In this document: in pieces, positions 34,548 through 43,677 of the stretch
How positions within the stretch are numbered: the first letter of the stretch is position 1
Layout: each line of letters begins with the position of its first letter
NCBI GenBank assembly: GCA_030144725.1
Contig: JASKMD010000001.1
Coordinates: forward strand, 418,533 to 482,532
DNA: 64,000 nucleotides
Reading direction: 5' to 3'
Source of the DNA: Haematococcus lacustris
Taxonomy: Eukaryota > Chlorophyta > Chlorophyceae > Chlamydomonadales > Haematococcaceae
Notes under the pieces: model-generated
The model's database searches: none
What the model was told of the DNA's origin: nothing
Seen by the model: the letters and a program-made list of their open reading frames with translations, nothing else
Position numbers and translations under genes: made by a program

Positions 34548-37500
34548 ATGCTTGAGGCTTTTCTTGAAGTTACGGACATGGGCCCAAGCACTAGTGCCTC
34601 CGGCGCCTTAGTGAAGCGTGGGCGGGCCTGCAGCGAGGAGGTCAGCTAGGAGGGTCCTGGTCTTCGGCATTTTTTGGGACAGCGAAGACAACCCAGTTTG
34701 CTCAACGCCGTCTGCAGGTATATGCGCAGCACCCCAAGCGGCCCCGGCGGGAAGTGCTGCGGCCCGGTATTCCGCCAGCCACCTCAACCACAGCTTTTAG
34801 AGTATTAGACCGGCCCTCTCCACCTGTGCGCGAAGACGACAAGGTGTGTTGGGTTGCTGGCAATTGTGGTGGGTCATGACCCAGCTGGACCCCGGCCAGA
34901 TATGGGAGGACGTGCACATGTTGCGTGCAGGACGGCCACTACGTGTACGAGCTGGGTGAAAATCTGACGTCTCGCTGTGAGTGCTTCACCAATGTTCTAG
35001 ATGCCCAGCCCAAGCGAAACCATGAATGGCCGTGCTCATCTCTATGTGCTTGTTTCTTGGAGCAGACAAGATACTTAGCAAGATGGGAGAAGGTACTTTC
35101 GGGAGGGTCTTGGAATGCTGGGATCGCAAGCACAAAGACTACGTAGCTATCAAGATAGTGCGGAACATAGACAAGTACCGGCATGCAGCTATGATCGAGG
35201 TATGAGGCTCCGGCTGTGTACAGCACATATGTTGCCGATATTGGTCGTCACCTCTCTCCACTTTCCTGGGTGCAGTTGGAAGTCCTCAGCACTCTGGAGA
35301 GGAATGATCCAACTGGCTCAAAGTGAGTAGTTTCAGTATCAGTCTGATCAGGGCTGATATGGGGCGGCACGATGCACGGCTCCTGCTCACTACCCCTACT
35401 GCTCAGGGTTCAACATGTGGGTGCATAGCGCGCTGCTAGGTGATGTGCGTTTCTAGGTGGTCTCAGTGTACAGCTGTCCCATGCAGATGGCCATGGTGGG
35501 CGGCCCTGCATGCGATGCCTGGCAGACAGAGGACCATGGTTCAATTTCCCTGGCATGCATGGGGCAGAGGGGCCCCACAATACAGTAGCTGCATCACTGG
35601 GGCACTCACATCTGTAATGTTTATCTGTCTGTGCAGCAACTGTGTGGCGTTGCGAGAGTGGTTTGACTACCGTGGCCATGTCTGCATGGTGGGTGCTCTT
35701 AGCTCGTGAACATGCAAAGCAGTTTAGTACTACTCTGGGTCTGGTTAGTTTAGGAGCGGGACTCAGCTGATGACTAAGTTACCACTTGCTGCAGGTGTTT
35801 GAGAAGCTTGGGCCCAGCCTTTTCGACTTCTTGCGCAAGAACGAATACCGTCCATTCCCCATTGATCTTGTGCAAGACTTTGCTCGGCAGCTCATCTGCA
35901 GTGTCAGCTATCTCCATGAGTTGCAGCTGGTGCACACAGACCTCAAGCCAGAAAACATCCTGCTGGTGTCTCTGGACTACTGCAGAGCAGCTTCGTCAGG
36001 GTGGGTGCCTGCTCTCAGCATGCTCTAGCTGCAGCCTCCAGTTCAGCACCCAGCGCCCTGTAGTGCTACTGTAGTGTCTAGATGACCTGTTGTCACAAAC
36101 CGTCTGGTGATGCCAGGTTGGTATGCATGGGGGCAGTAACAGCATATCTCCATGTGGTGTGTGAAAATGTCCATGTCAATGGCCTATGTTCTGTTTTTGT
36201 TTTCCAGGCGGTCATCATCTACCAGAGTGGTCCCAGCGTCTAGCTCCATCAAGGTCATTGACTTTGGCAGCGCCACCTTTGAGGACCAGTACCACAGCAG
36301 CATCGTCTCCACTCGCCACTACCGAGCACCCGAGGTCATCCTAGGGATGGGCTGGACCTACCCCTGCGACCTGTGGAGCGTGGGCTGCATCATCATTGAG
36401 CTGTTGACAGGTGAGCACCAGCCTGCAAGCATGCAGGGCATCACCACACCCTCGCAGCTCACCTCAACTTACACTCACCAACAGCAAGCTAGCACACAGG
36501 TCACACCCGCTGCACTCCACCTTGTGTGCCGCCATCCAAGTGCCTGGTGGCTTGCTTGCAGGTGATGCTCTATTCCAGACCCATGAAAACCTGGAGCACC
36601 TAGCCATGATGGAACAGGTGCTGGGGCCCATTCCAGAGAGCCTCATCCAACGGTCCAACAAGATCTGCTCCAAGTACTTTGTCAACAACAGGTGAGAGCA
36701 ACAGGCAACGCAGTTGGCTTCCTGGTTTATGTCAGTCTAAAGGTCACACCATACGGATGGTGACAATGAGGCAAGCATGCGGGAGCTGTCAGCACCTTGG
36801 AAAGGACAATGCAAATATGCTTGTGTCTGGCTCGCTTGTATCCGGCCCGCCCTCACTCCTAATCCCACCTCTGATTGTGGCTGGCTCTCGCTCACTGTGC
36901 AGGTTGTGCTGGCCTGACGCCAGCACCACCAAAAAGAGTGTGAAGGCAGTGAAGAAGCTGACCGGGCTGCGGCGCCTCATCCTAGAGCACGGGGACTCCT
37001 CAGCGGTGCCCCACCTGGACCTGCTGGTGGACCTCCTGACTGAGCTGTTGAGGTGAGCTGCACTGGCCCCCCAGCACAGCGTGCAAGCATGGTGGTGGCC
37101 ATGCACTGCGTCTGTCATCTGCCATGTGATAGGCTGCTGTCTGCTGCACCCCATGAGCATGGGATTACATGCCACGCCCTACTATATTCTATCTCCCTGA
37201 CCCTGAAAATGATGTAACCTAGGACATGTCATCGACGTGTGCTCGTCTGCAGATATGAACCTGAGCAGCGCATCAGTGCCTCTGCAGCACTTCAACACCC
37301 CTTCTTCCAAGTGCATCTGCCCAACTCCATCCCCAGCTCCGCCCAGTCGTCCCAGCACCTACAACAAGGCGGTGGCCACGTGCTGGTGGCCCAGCAGCAT
37401 GGCTCGCAAGTCGCGCTGGCCACCTCTGTCCAGCAGCAGGCTTCTGGGCTGCATCACTCCAAGATCACCCCCTCAGTGGCCCCCATTGGACCGGGCACCC

Positions 37501-37559
37501 AGCCGTCCTTTGCAGCCAGCGGACGCAACAGCGCTGCCACCACTCACTATGGCTGGTGA
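34548..37559 (+). CDS. AFC: LAMMER/CLK dual-specificity protein kinase (AFC type)
   Basis: Eleven exons join in phase to 497 codons: 34548-34640, 34718-34843, 34931-34976, 35066-35199, 35276-35322, 35637-35688, 35795-36000, 36208-36410, 36562-36691, 36903-37052, 37253-37559. Introns are short GT-AG. Motifs in order: [20 protein letters not shown] entry, P-loop [10 protein letters not shown], Lys of [27 protein letters not shown], catalytic loop [37 protein letters not shown], and the family signature [20 protein letters not shown] kinases phosphorylate SR splicing factors in the nucleus. All catalytic residues are present. After the kinase domain ([20 protein letters not shown]) there is an extra Gln/Ser-rich tail of about 80 residues. 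The ATG at 34548 gives a 31-residue exon; the ATG at 34578 is an alternative. Confidence 0.93.
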
Positions 37560-38282
37560 GCTGGAGCAGGCCCAGGCCAGTAGGGCAGCTGCAAAGCCCA
37601 ACCAGGCCAGGGTCCAGCTGCTTGCCCCTTGTACAGGAGCATCATGTACATTATGAGGGGCCACTGCTGTGGTCCTTCCTGGAAAGTGGCAGGCAGGGAT
37701 CCTCCTTGACCCTGCTTCCGCTGGCTGCCTGGCTGCTTGCTGGTGGCCTCGCCCTTGAGCCTGAGGCTGCTTGTGACTGCTTTGCTGCTTGGCCTTGAAC
37801 TTTATCCATCTGCTGAAGTCAGGAGTCGGGTCCAAAGTGACTTCCAGCACACCCAGGCCTGCTATGCAGCTATCGCAGCACCAGCACCACATCTGCGGCA
37901 CAGCGCTTGTGTGCCTGACCATGACGTTTAGCTGTGCGTTGACCAGCTCTGTCATTCTATCTGTTTCAGCACTAGTAGGGTGGGTGGGTGGGTCTCAGGG
38001 TGCAGCATGTGGGATAGTGCTGCATGGGTACATGCAACAGTGCAAGGCAGATGTGTTGAGGCAGCTCTTTGGAGCGCGGGGGTTGTCTTGGCACAGCTGA
38101 GCTGGGCAGCGTGTTGAAGGGGGATTTGCTGTGGCCAATGCTCAGTACACACCAAATAAGCTCAACTCTCTTAAGAGATTGCCTTGGTATTAGTCCTATG
38201 CTGCACTACACGTATGGTCCGGTGCAAGCAAGCTGTGCCAACCTCGTACCCTCATTACTTACCTCTTACCCGCTTACCAGCT
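37560..38282. other. 3' flank of the kinase gene
   Basis: Probable 3' UTR and intergenic DNA. No clear TGTAA close to the stop and no further coding signal. Confidence 0.4.
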
Positions 38283-38375
38283 TACCCTCATGTCAGCTGA
38301 TGCGCTCGAGCCCAATGCAGCCAGCAAGAAGCTCACGGGCACAACCTTTGATATTTGCGTCGGTAATGCTACGTA
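38283..38375 (+). mobile_element. Gag-like ORF start of a repeat family, copy 1
   Basis: An ATG at 38290 opens MSADALEPNAASKKLTGTTF and ends after 28 codons (DICVGNAT, TAG). The same start is found inverted at 43280-43393 (MSADALEPNAASKKLSGTTF, then DDCVSYATGQIGSRLSHS), and the GQIGSRLSH part recurs at 41219. Homology begins right at the ATG. The KLTGTTF core resembles the start of Copia-type gag proteins, but this is inference from a short match. Confidence 0.5.
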
Positions 38376-38397
38376 GTAGATAATTGGCGGTCCGAGA

Positions 38398-38511
38398 GCA
38401 TTATGCGAAAATAATGGCCGAGGCCGAGGTGGCGCGGACATACATCCCGAGGCGTAGCCGAGGGATGTATGGTAGCAGAGCCGAGGACGAGACCATTAGT
38501 TCGCATAATGC
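38398..38511. mobile_element. MITE-like hairpin element
   Basis: Perfect 12-bp terminal inverted repeats GCATTATGCGAA (38398-38409) and TTCGCATAATGC (38500-38511) enclose a second palindrome, CATACATCCC / GGGATGTATG, around GAGGCGTAGCCGA. A related half-site, CATTATGAGAAAATAAGG, occurs at 41174. The length of 114 bp and the nested foldback suggest a MITE or an organelle-type palindromic repeat. Confidence 0.6.
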
Positions 38512-38657
38512 GAGAGGTAACGGCGATTATCTGGTATATCTGAGGTTCCCCAATCCCGTAACCGCCACCGTTGACCAACACTGTATACAACCCTTTTCAA
38601 CACAGCCGCTAGACGCAGCCACGCAAAGGCTCCCCCGCAACGTATGCGAGAAGCGTG

Positions 38658-38770
38658 CTTGCCGCTCGACCATTATCAAAAAGTGCACTTGCCGCTCGAC
38701 CATTATGTTTTGCCGCTCGACCATTATGCTTTGCCGCTCGACCATTATGTTTTGCCGGTCGCCAGCCTGG
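38658..38770 (+). repeat. Iterated TTGCCGCTCGACCATTAT array, copy 1
   Basis: Four units of GCCGCTCGACCATTAT spaced by TCAAAAAGTGCACTT, GTTTT or GCTTT, ending CCGGTCGCCAGCCTGG. A second array with the same order and ending is at 38950-39072. Confidence 0.85.
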
Positions 38771-38949
38771 CAGTTGTAAGTATACATGCCAGCCACGTAG
38801 CACGTCCGCTAAGCTATCGCGTAGAGTCGCTTGAGCAACGTAGAGGTAGCAATAGTAGTATACCCGTCCCACGTTGACCGCCCCCATCCCACATTGACCA
38901 GCACTACGAACAACGCAATCGCAACGCAGTTGCTGGACAAACGCTATCA

Positions 38950-39072
38950 TTTGCCGCTGGAGCATTATCAAAAAGTGCACTTTGCCGCTCGACCATTATC
39001 AAAAAGTGCACTTGCCGCTCGACCATTATGTTTTCCCGCTCGACCATTATGTTTTCCCGGTCGACAGCCTGG
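38950..39072 (+). repeat. Iterated TTGCCGCTCGACCATTAT array, copy 2
   Basis: Five units including diverged ones (GCCGCTGGAGCATTAT, CCCGCTCGACCATTAT), ending CCGGTCGACAGCCTGG. It is a segmental duplicate of 38658-38770. Confidence 0.85.
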
Positions 39073-39110
39073 TCAGCCTTTTCCAACCCTCGCGGCTTAC
39101 ACAGCTTGAG

Positions 39111-39144
39111 CGGCTTGCACGGCTTGCGCGGACACTGACGTGTG
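39111..39144 (+). repeat. 34-bp direct repeat, copy 1 (copy 2 at 39266-39299)
   Basis: CGGCTTGCACGGCTTGCGCG then GACACTGACGTGTG, identical at both places, 155 bp apart. Confidence 0.9.
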
Positions 39145-39543
39145 TCCTGCCGCTCGAAAAAATGCATAAGCGCACTTCGCTGCTGTGAATCATTCGACAG
39201 CCTCAACTTGCCTTTCCGGACACCATTTGGGGCTTGATTCTATCTGACTGACTTGCACAATTGCGCGGCTTGCACGGCTTGCGCGGACACTGACGTGTGA
39301 CCGGTTCAAAAAGAAGTCAAGAAGTCTAGTCGACAGGGACTGCCACACAGCCTGACAGCCGCACAGCCCTACAGCCGCACAGCCAGGCATCCACATTGTA
39401 AAATGCAAGCTGCTCGATTGTCAGGTGGCCGCAAGTCAGCTTCAGCTATCACATGCGGCAGCGACGCAACAACGAGCAGTGGCCCCCCTGCAACAGCTAG
39501 CGAGATAGCAGATTTAAGGCACCTGCGGACTAATTGACCACAG

Positions 39544-41072
39544 GCACCGTACTTGGAGCCTCAGCCATCATCAGCCCGCATTATCACCCCGTCAACCCAT
39601 TGCCAATGTCAACGTAGCGACACATGCAAGTGTGCAAGCGGCAAACGCAAAGGAGGTGGTCGTTGTCAACGACGCCGACGCCGACGACGAGACCTGGTCG
39701 GCTTGCTGAATTACCCTGAATATACAGCCCTTAAGCAGCGCTGGGGTCTTGCCCCAGCGACCCAGGACGCAACACCCCAGCAGGTGAGAATTGCAAGCGG
39801 TGTTGCAGCAAACACTGAACAGTGGTAGTAAGTGCAGTAGCGGGAGTAAAGAGCAGACTAGATCTGTTGCAATACATGCCCCTGCATGATATTATGTGTC
39901 CCAACATTTCAACATGTGCTCATGAGATGTAATCTGTGCCCGTGCAGTTGGCAGTTTTAAAGAAGTTCATCCCAACTCTACAATCAGACCCTTTCGTGTG
40001 GCTTGTCATTTTTAACGCATACTTCAAAAGGCCCAAGCTGCTGTGTGCTGCCATGTGGATCTATGTGCCAAGTGAGTGCCGCGCTCTCTGTCATCCCTGT
40101 GCACTGCTCTGCCACCACTTGCTGATGCTTGCTCATCAACCTACATCGTGCCATCACCATGGAGCACATCAGCACCGCTTTAAGACCGCTGCTGCTGCTG
40201 CCGCTTAAGCTGCTGCTGCCACTGTCACTGCTGCTGCCAGTGTTGCTGCTGCTGCCACGGTCACTGCTGCTGCCAGTGTTGCCGATGCTGCTAGTGTTGT
40301 CAATGCTGACGTTCCTGCTTCCGTTGCTACCGGTGTTGCTCCTGCTACTGCCGCCACTGTCACCGCTGCTGATGCTGCTGCCAGTGTTGCCGCTGCTACC
40401 AGTGTTGCCGCTGCTGCCGCTGTTGCCGGTGTTGCTGCTGCTGCTGCTGCTGCCATTGTTGCCGCTGCTGCTAGTGTTGTCAATGTTGCCGTTGCTGCTA
40501 CCGGTGTTGCCCCTGCTGCCGCTGCTGTGCTGCCGCCACTGCCACCGCTGCTGCTGCTGCTGCCAGTGGTGCTGCTGCTGCCAGTGTTGCCGTTGCTGTT
40601 GCCACCGCTGCTGCTGCTGCCAGTGTTGCCGCTGCTACCGGTGTTGCTGATGCTGCCGCCGCCAGTGTTGCCGTTGTTGCTGCTGCTGCCAGTGTTGCCA
40701 CTGTCACGGCTGCTGCTGTTGCCTCTGTTGCCACTGCTGCTGCTGCTGCCAGTGTTGCCGCTGCTGCCAGTGTTGCTGCTGCTGTTGCTATGTCCTATGG
40801 CAACCACCCCGCAGGCAGCAACGCTCCTCCCAGTGGCAGCCATCATGTGCGAGCTTTCCTTCTCCCCACTGCATCCACCTCACAAGCAGCCATGTCCCAC
40901 CCCTATGGCAGTCACCCTGCAGTCTCCGCTCCTACTGGGGGCTTTAACAATGGGAGACACCCCCCATCCCGACATGTGCCAGCACGAGTCAAGGCATGTT
41001 GCGTGTGGCTTGGCATTGGCATGGTGCAGCGATTGATTTTTTTCATTCATTTCGTGCAGCTCGCTAGGCCTT
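39544..41072 (+). CDS. Unrecognised protein with Ala-rich repeat, about three exons
   Basis: First part ends DLVGLLNYPEYTALKQRWGL then APATQDATPQQ at a GTGAGA donor (about 39783). Upstream of that, two frames compete: one Arg-rich, one reading AKEVVVVNDADADDETWSAC. Exon at about 39947-40071 (GTGCAG acceptor, GTGAGT donor) reads LAVLKKFIPTLQSDPFVWLV, IFNAYFKRPKLLCAAMWIYV. The last part, after the trinucleotide repeat, reads AMSYGNHPAGSNAPPSGSHH, VRAFLLPTASTSQAAMSHPY and 60 more residues to TGA at 41070-41072. The repeat between is in frame with this tail as ASVAAA/TVTAAA. I do not know the family. FVWLVIFNAYFKRPK is the most conserved-looking stretch and should be searched first. Confidence 0.45.
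40208..40790 (+). repeat. GCTGCTGCCAGTGTT-type coding minisatellite
   Basis: Degenerate 15-27-bp units of GCT/GCC/AGT/GTT read as Ala-Ser-Val-Thr repeats in the frame of the following exon. A shift of two bases near 40527 breaks the frame, after which the other reading frame gives Leu/Pro-Val repeats. Confidence 0.75.
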
Positions 41073-41213
41073 GACGTCTGCAGGGTCAAATTAGCATCAG
41101 GCCATCACGCATGCGATTGTAAGCTCTGAATACCGGCGCGCCTGACCCCTTACCCCTAGACATCCAACCCCCCATTATGAGAAAATAAGGACGCCTATAT
41201 TTTCCCTATACCT

Positions 41214-41262
41214 CAGATATTGGACAGATTGGCAGCCGTCTCTCTCACAGACTGTAACGATC
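41214..41262 (+). mobile_element. Gag-like repeat family, copy 3 (internal part)
   Basis: GGACAGATTGGCAGCCGTCT followed by CTCTCACAG matches the reverse complement of 43280-43308. It is preceded by CATTATGAGAAAATAA, the half-site of the hairpin element at 38398. Confidence 0.55.
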
Positions 41263-41786
41263 ATGATGGCAGGGACGTGATGGAAGCATGCAGGGCGAGA
41301 TCGAAATTACTATACGGCTCTATAATCACTTCGTACAGAGATGACAGACCTGTACTGGCGCTAATTCTCAGCGAGGCCTCTCGCACGGCCGATATCTTCG
41401 TATTGTATCTGTGCCGTCTACTCTTCTTCGTTTTGTATCTGTGCCGTCTACTCTTCTTCGTTCATGTGCTTGCATTGCATAGGTTGCATAGGTTCGTCTC
41501 GTCTTCATAAACAATAGCAACGCGAGGCAGCTACATACACCAAGGATTTTCGTGTTTGTCGCACACATGTCTACACGCAGCCAGCATGAGCGCAAGCATC
41601 ATTTGCAAATGTCCTATTCCCACTGTCCACTGGCCTGGGTCCCACAACTCCCCAGTGAACATGTCGAAGTGTACTCACAACGCTAGGATTTAAACCAGCA
41701 GTCTCACACCGTCAGTGTAACTCTCCACATTCAGGAGTTCACATTCAGGAGGCACTGCAACATCGACCGCACAAAACCCACCTTCT

Positions 41787-41862
41787 GACATCACCTGCAG
41801 GACTGTGGTTAATGATGTCGCAACGTGGGGTTGGTAACGTGGGGCTAGTAATCAGGTTAAAC
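41787..41862 (-). repeat. Dispersed repeat copy 3
   Basis: TCACCTGCAGGACTGTGGTT then AATGATGTCGCAACGTGGGG is the reverse complement of 15718-15757, nearly identical. Confidence 0.7.
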
Positions 41863-41907
41863 AAGCTAGTAATCAGGTTCGACACCTCACCAGCAGCGGC
41901 ACGGCAC

Positions 41908-43284
41908 AGTTTGACAACATTCGCCCCCTTCGCACAGCTTCAGCGAAAGCCGCGCGATGCCTCGCAGTCGCACTACGCTGCTCGCCTGCCCAGCAGCCTC
42001 TCATGTCAGCAAGCTCCTGTCCATCAACTTTTTATGCCAGTGCTCGGAGGCAACAGCATCATTGGCAGCTCGCCGTGGCCCAGCCAAACAGACCCGTCCA
42101 TGCACAGGAAGCACACCAGCCAGGCAGCAACCCAGAGCCATCACAGCAATCAACACCTGTGGCGAGCTCTGTCCACCACAGTTGACTGCTTTAGCCCAGC
42201 TCCCGTTCAGTACGTTGGAGCATCTGGGGTGCCCTGGTGCCCAGGCCATTCCCACCCAGTAGTACCCCACCAGGCTGCAGCCCCATCGCCCTCTGCTGCT
42301 GCCCCTCCCAGCAGCTGTATGCCTTTGCTCTCCTTTGCTGACCTTATCACCCAACGGGGCCATCCCCGATGCCCTGACTACCATCAGCAGCACGCTCCCG
42401 CCTCTCCCCCCTATGCTCTCACATCGCAACAGCGCTGTTTGCATCAGCACCAGTGTCAGTGTCAGGGGTCGTCACCCTCACAAGCCATCGACTTCACAGA
42501 CAAAGAGCCAGGGGCAGGCAAAGCACCAGGATGTGGAGTGTTGAGGGACCCGTGGCAGGGACAAGTCAAGGGGAAGTGGCTGGGTGCATGGCTGGGACAA
42601 GGGTCAAGAACCCCTGGCTCTGACAGGGGTCAGGGGACAAGGGTCAGGGGTGCATGGCTGGGACAAGTTGAGGGGAGAGCAGCTGCCGCCATGGAGGGGT
42701 GTGCGGGGCCAGGGCTGTCCTCAGCCAGGGCAGCTGAGCTGGCCACAACAAGCCAAGTCAGATGCTTTGGCAGCAGGTCTTGGGGTGGAGGGCGCTCCCG
42801 GGCCAAGGCCTTTGCCTCCGGCCACGCACTGGAGCAGCTGCTGCCCTCTGCAGCCCAGGTTCAAATCCTGCCAGCCGCAAGCTTTGAAAGTAATGGCAGA
42901 CAGGCACTCCTGCCCGGGCTGCTGCCTAGGGTAGGGATGCCAATTGCAGCTACAGTGGTGGAGGAAGGTGTCGAGGCAAAAAGGTTGCGACGAAGCATGC
43001 AGGGCAGCCGGGTTAGGCATGGTGCAGCAGCCGGGCTCGGGGGCCAAGACCAGGGGGAGGGGGAGGGGGAGGGGGAGGAGGCGGAGTCCAGCGCAAGGGT
43101 CGCCCTGGACCAGAGCCTGCCCTTCACTGACAAGGTGATGAACAGGGGGAACGGGCCCCTGCCTGGCTTGTGCCTGTGCCCCTCCCAGCGCACAACACTG
43201 CTGACACAGCATGACAGTGACAGGCAGCCCATCCAGCCAACAGGGGTGCGGGCGGTGGCGGGGCATGGCGGGCCAGGACTGTGA
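41908..43284 (+). CDS. Hypothetical protein, long open frame of mixed composition
   Basis: A frame of about 460 codons stays open without being a simple repeat. It is Ser/Gln/His/Ala-rich (PAPVQYVGASGVPWCPGHSH; DYHQQHAPASPPYALTSQQR), with MPIAATVVEEGVEAKRLRRS near the C-terminus (basic, NLS-like) and a short GEGEGEGEE run. It ends at TGA 43282-43284, right at the border of the gag-like repeat. The frame is open further up to 41812, but that part lies in a dispersed repeat. The true start or acceptor is unknown. An exon of a longer gene is possible. No domain recognised. Confidence 0.35.
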   Translation, partial: SLTTFAPFAQLQRKPRDASQSHYAARLPSSLSCQQAPVHQLFMPVLGGNSIIGSSPWPSQTDPSMHRKHTSQAATQSHHSNQHLWRALSTTVDCFSPAPVQYVGASGVPWCPGHSHPVVPHQAAAPSPSAAAPPSSCMPLLSFADLITQRGHPRCPDYHQQHAPASPPYALTSQQRCLHQHQCQCQGSSPSQAIDFTDKEPGAGKAPGCGVLRDPWQGQVKGKWLGAWLGQGSRTPGSDRGQGTRVRGAWLGQVEGRAAAAMEGCAGPGLSSARAAELATTSQVRCFGSRSWGGGRSRAKAFASGHALEQLLPSAAQVQILPAASFESNGRQALLPGLLPRVGMPIAATVVEEGVEAKRLRRSMQGSRVRHGAAAGLGGQDQGEGEGEGEEAESSARVALDQSLPFTDKVMNRGNGPLPGLCLCPSQRTTLLTQHDSDRQPIQPTGVRAVAGHGGPGL

Positions 43285-43393
43285 GAGAGACGGCTGCCAA
43301 TCTGTCCAGTAGCATAACTGACACAATCATCAAAGGTTGTGCCCGAGAGCTTCTTGCTGGCTGCATTGGGCTCGAGCGCATCAGCTGACATGG
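43280..43393 (-). mobile_element. Gag-like ORF start of a repeat family, copy 2
   Basis: ATG at 43391 on the minus strand opens MSADALEPNAASKKLSGTTF, DDCVSYATGQIGSRLSHS. It is the most complete of three copies. The open frame beyond 43280 is only the antisense of the neighbouring plus-strand ORF. Confidence 0.5.
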
Positions 43394-43677
43394 CTATGTC
43401 GATGAAGTTTACATGGCTGGATAGCTAGTGCGGTTGCATACCTTCCAAGCTGTGCCCTTCACATGACATTTGCAAAAGAAGAGTGGTCATCTAGGGCTTT
43501 GAGCCAGGGGTTGAGTGCAGGCACCCTGTTCAAACCCTGGTGGTGGCAAAGCATACATAATACTGGTGGCTGGTGCTGGTGGTAGAACATGGTTATGGTG
43601 GCTGCAAAACACCTGGGCACCAGCTGGGCGTGGCTGCAGGCTGGCATCATGTGCTGCAGCTGGGTGTTTTGGTGCAG

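Noticed and set aside
38658..39072. CRISPR array
   Set aside because: Spacers are short, nearly identical and not unique, and the context is eukaryotic. It is an iterated motif array.
41812..41907. Start of the 41.9-kb ORF at 41812
   Set aside because: This part lies in the dispersed repeat and is unlikely to be original coding sequence.
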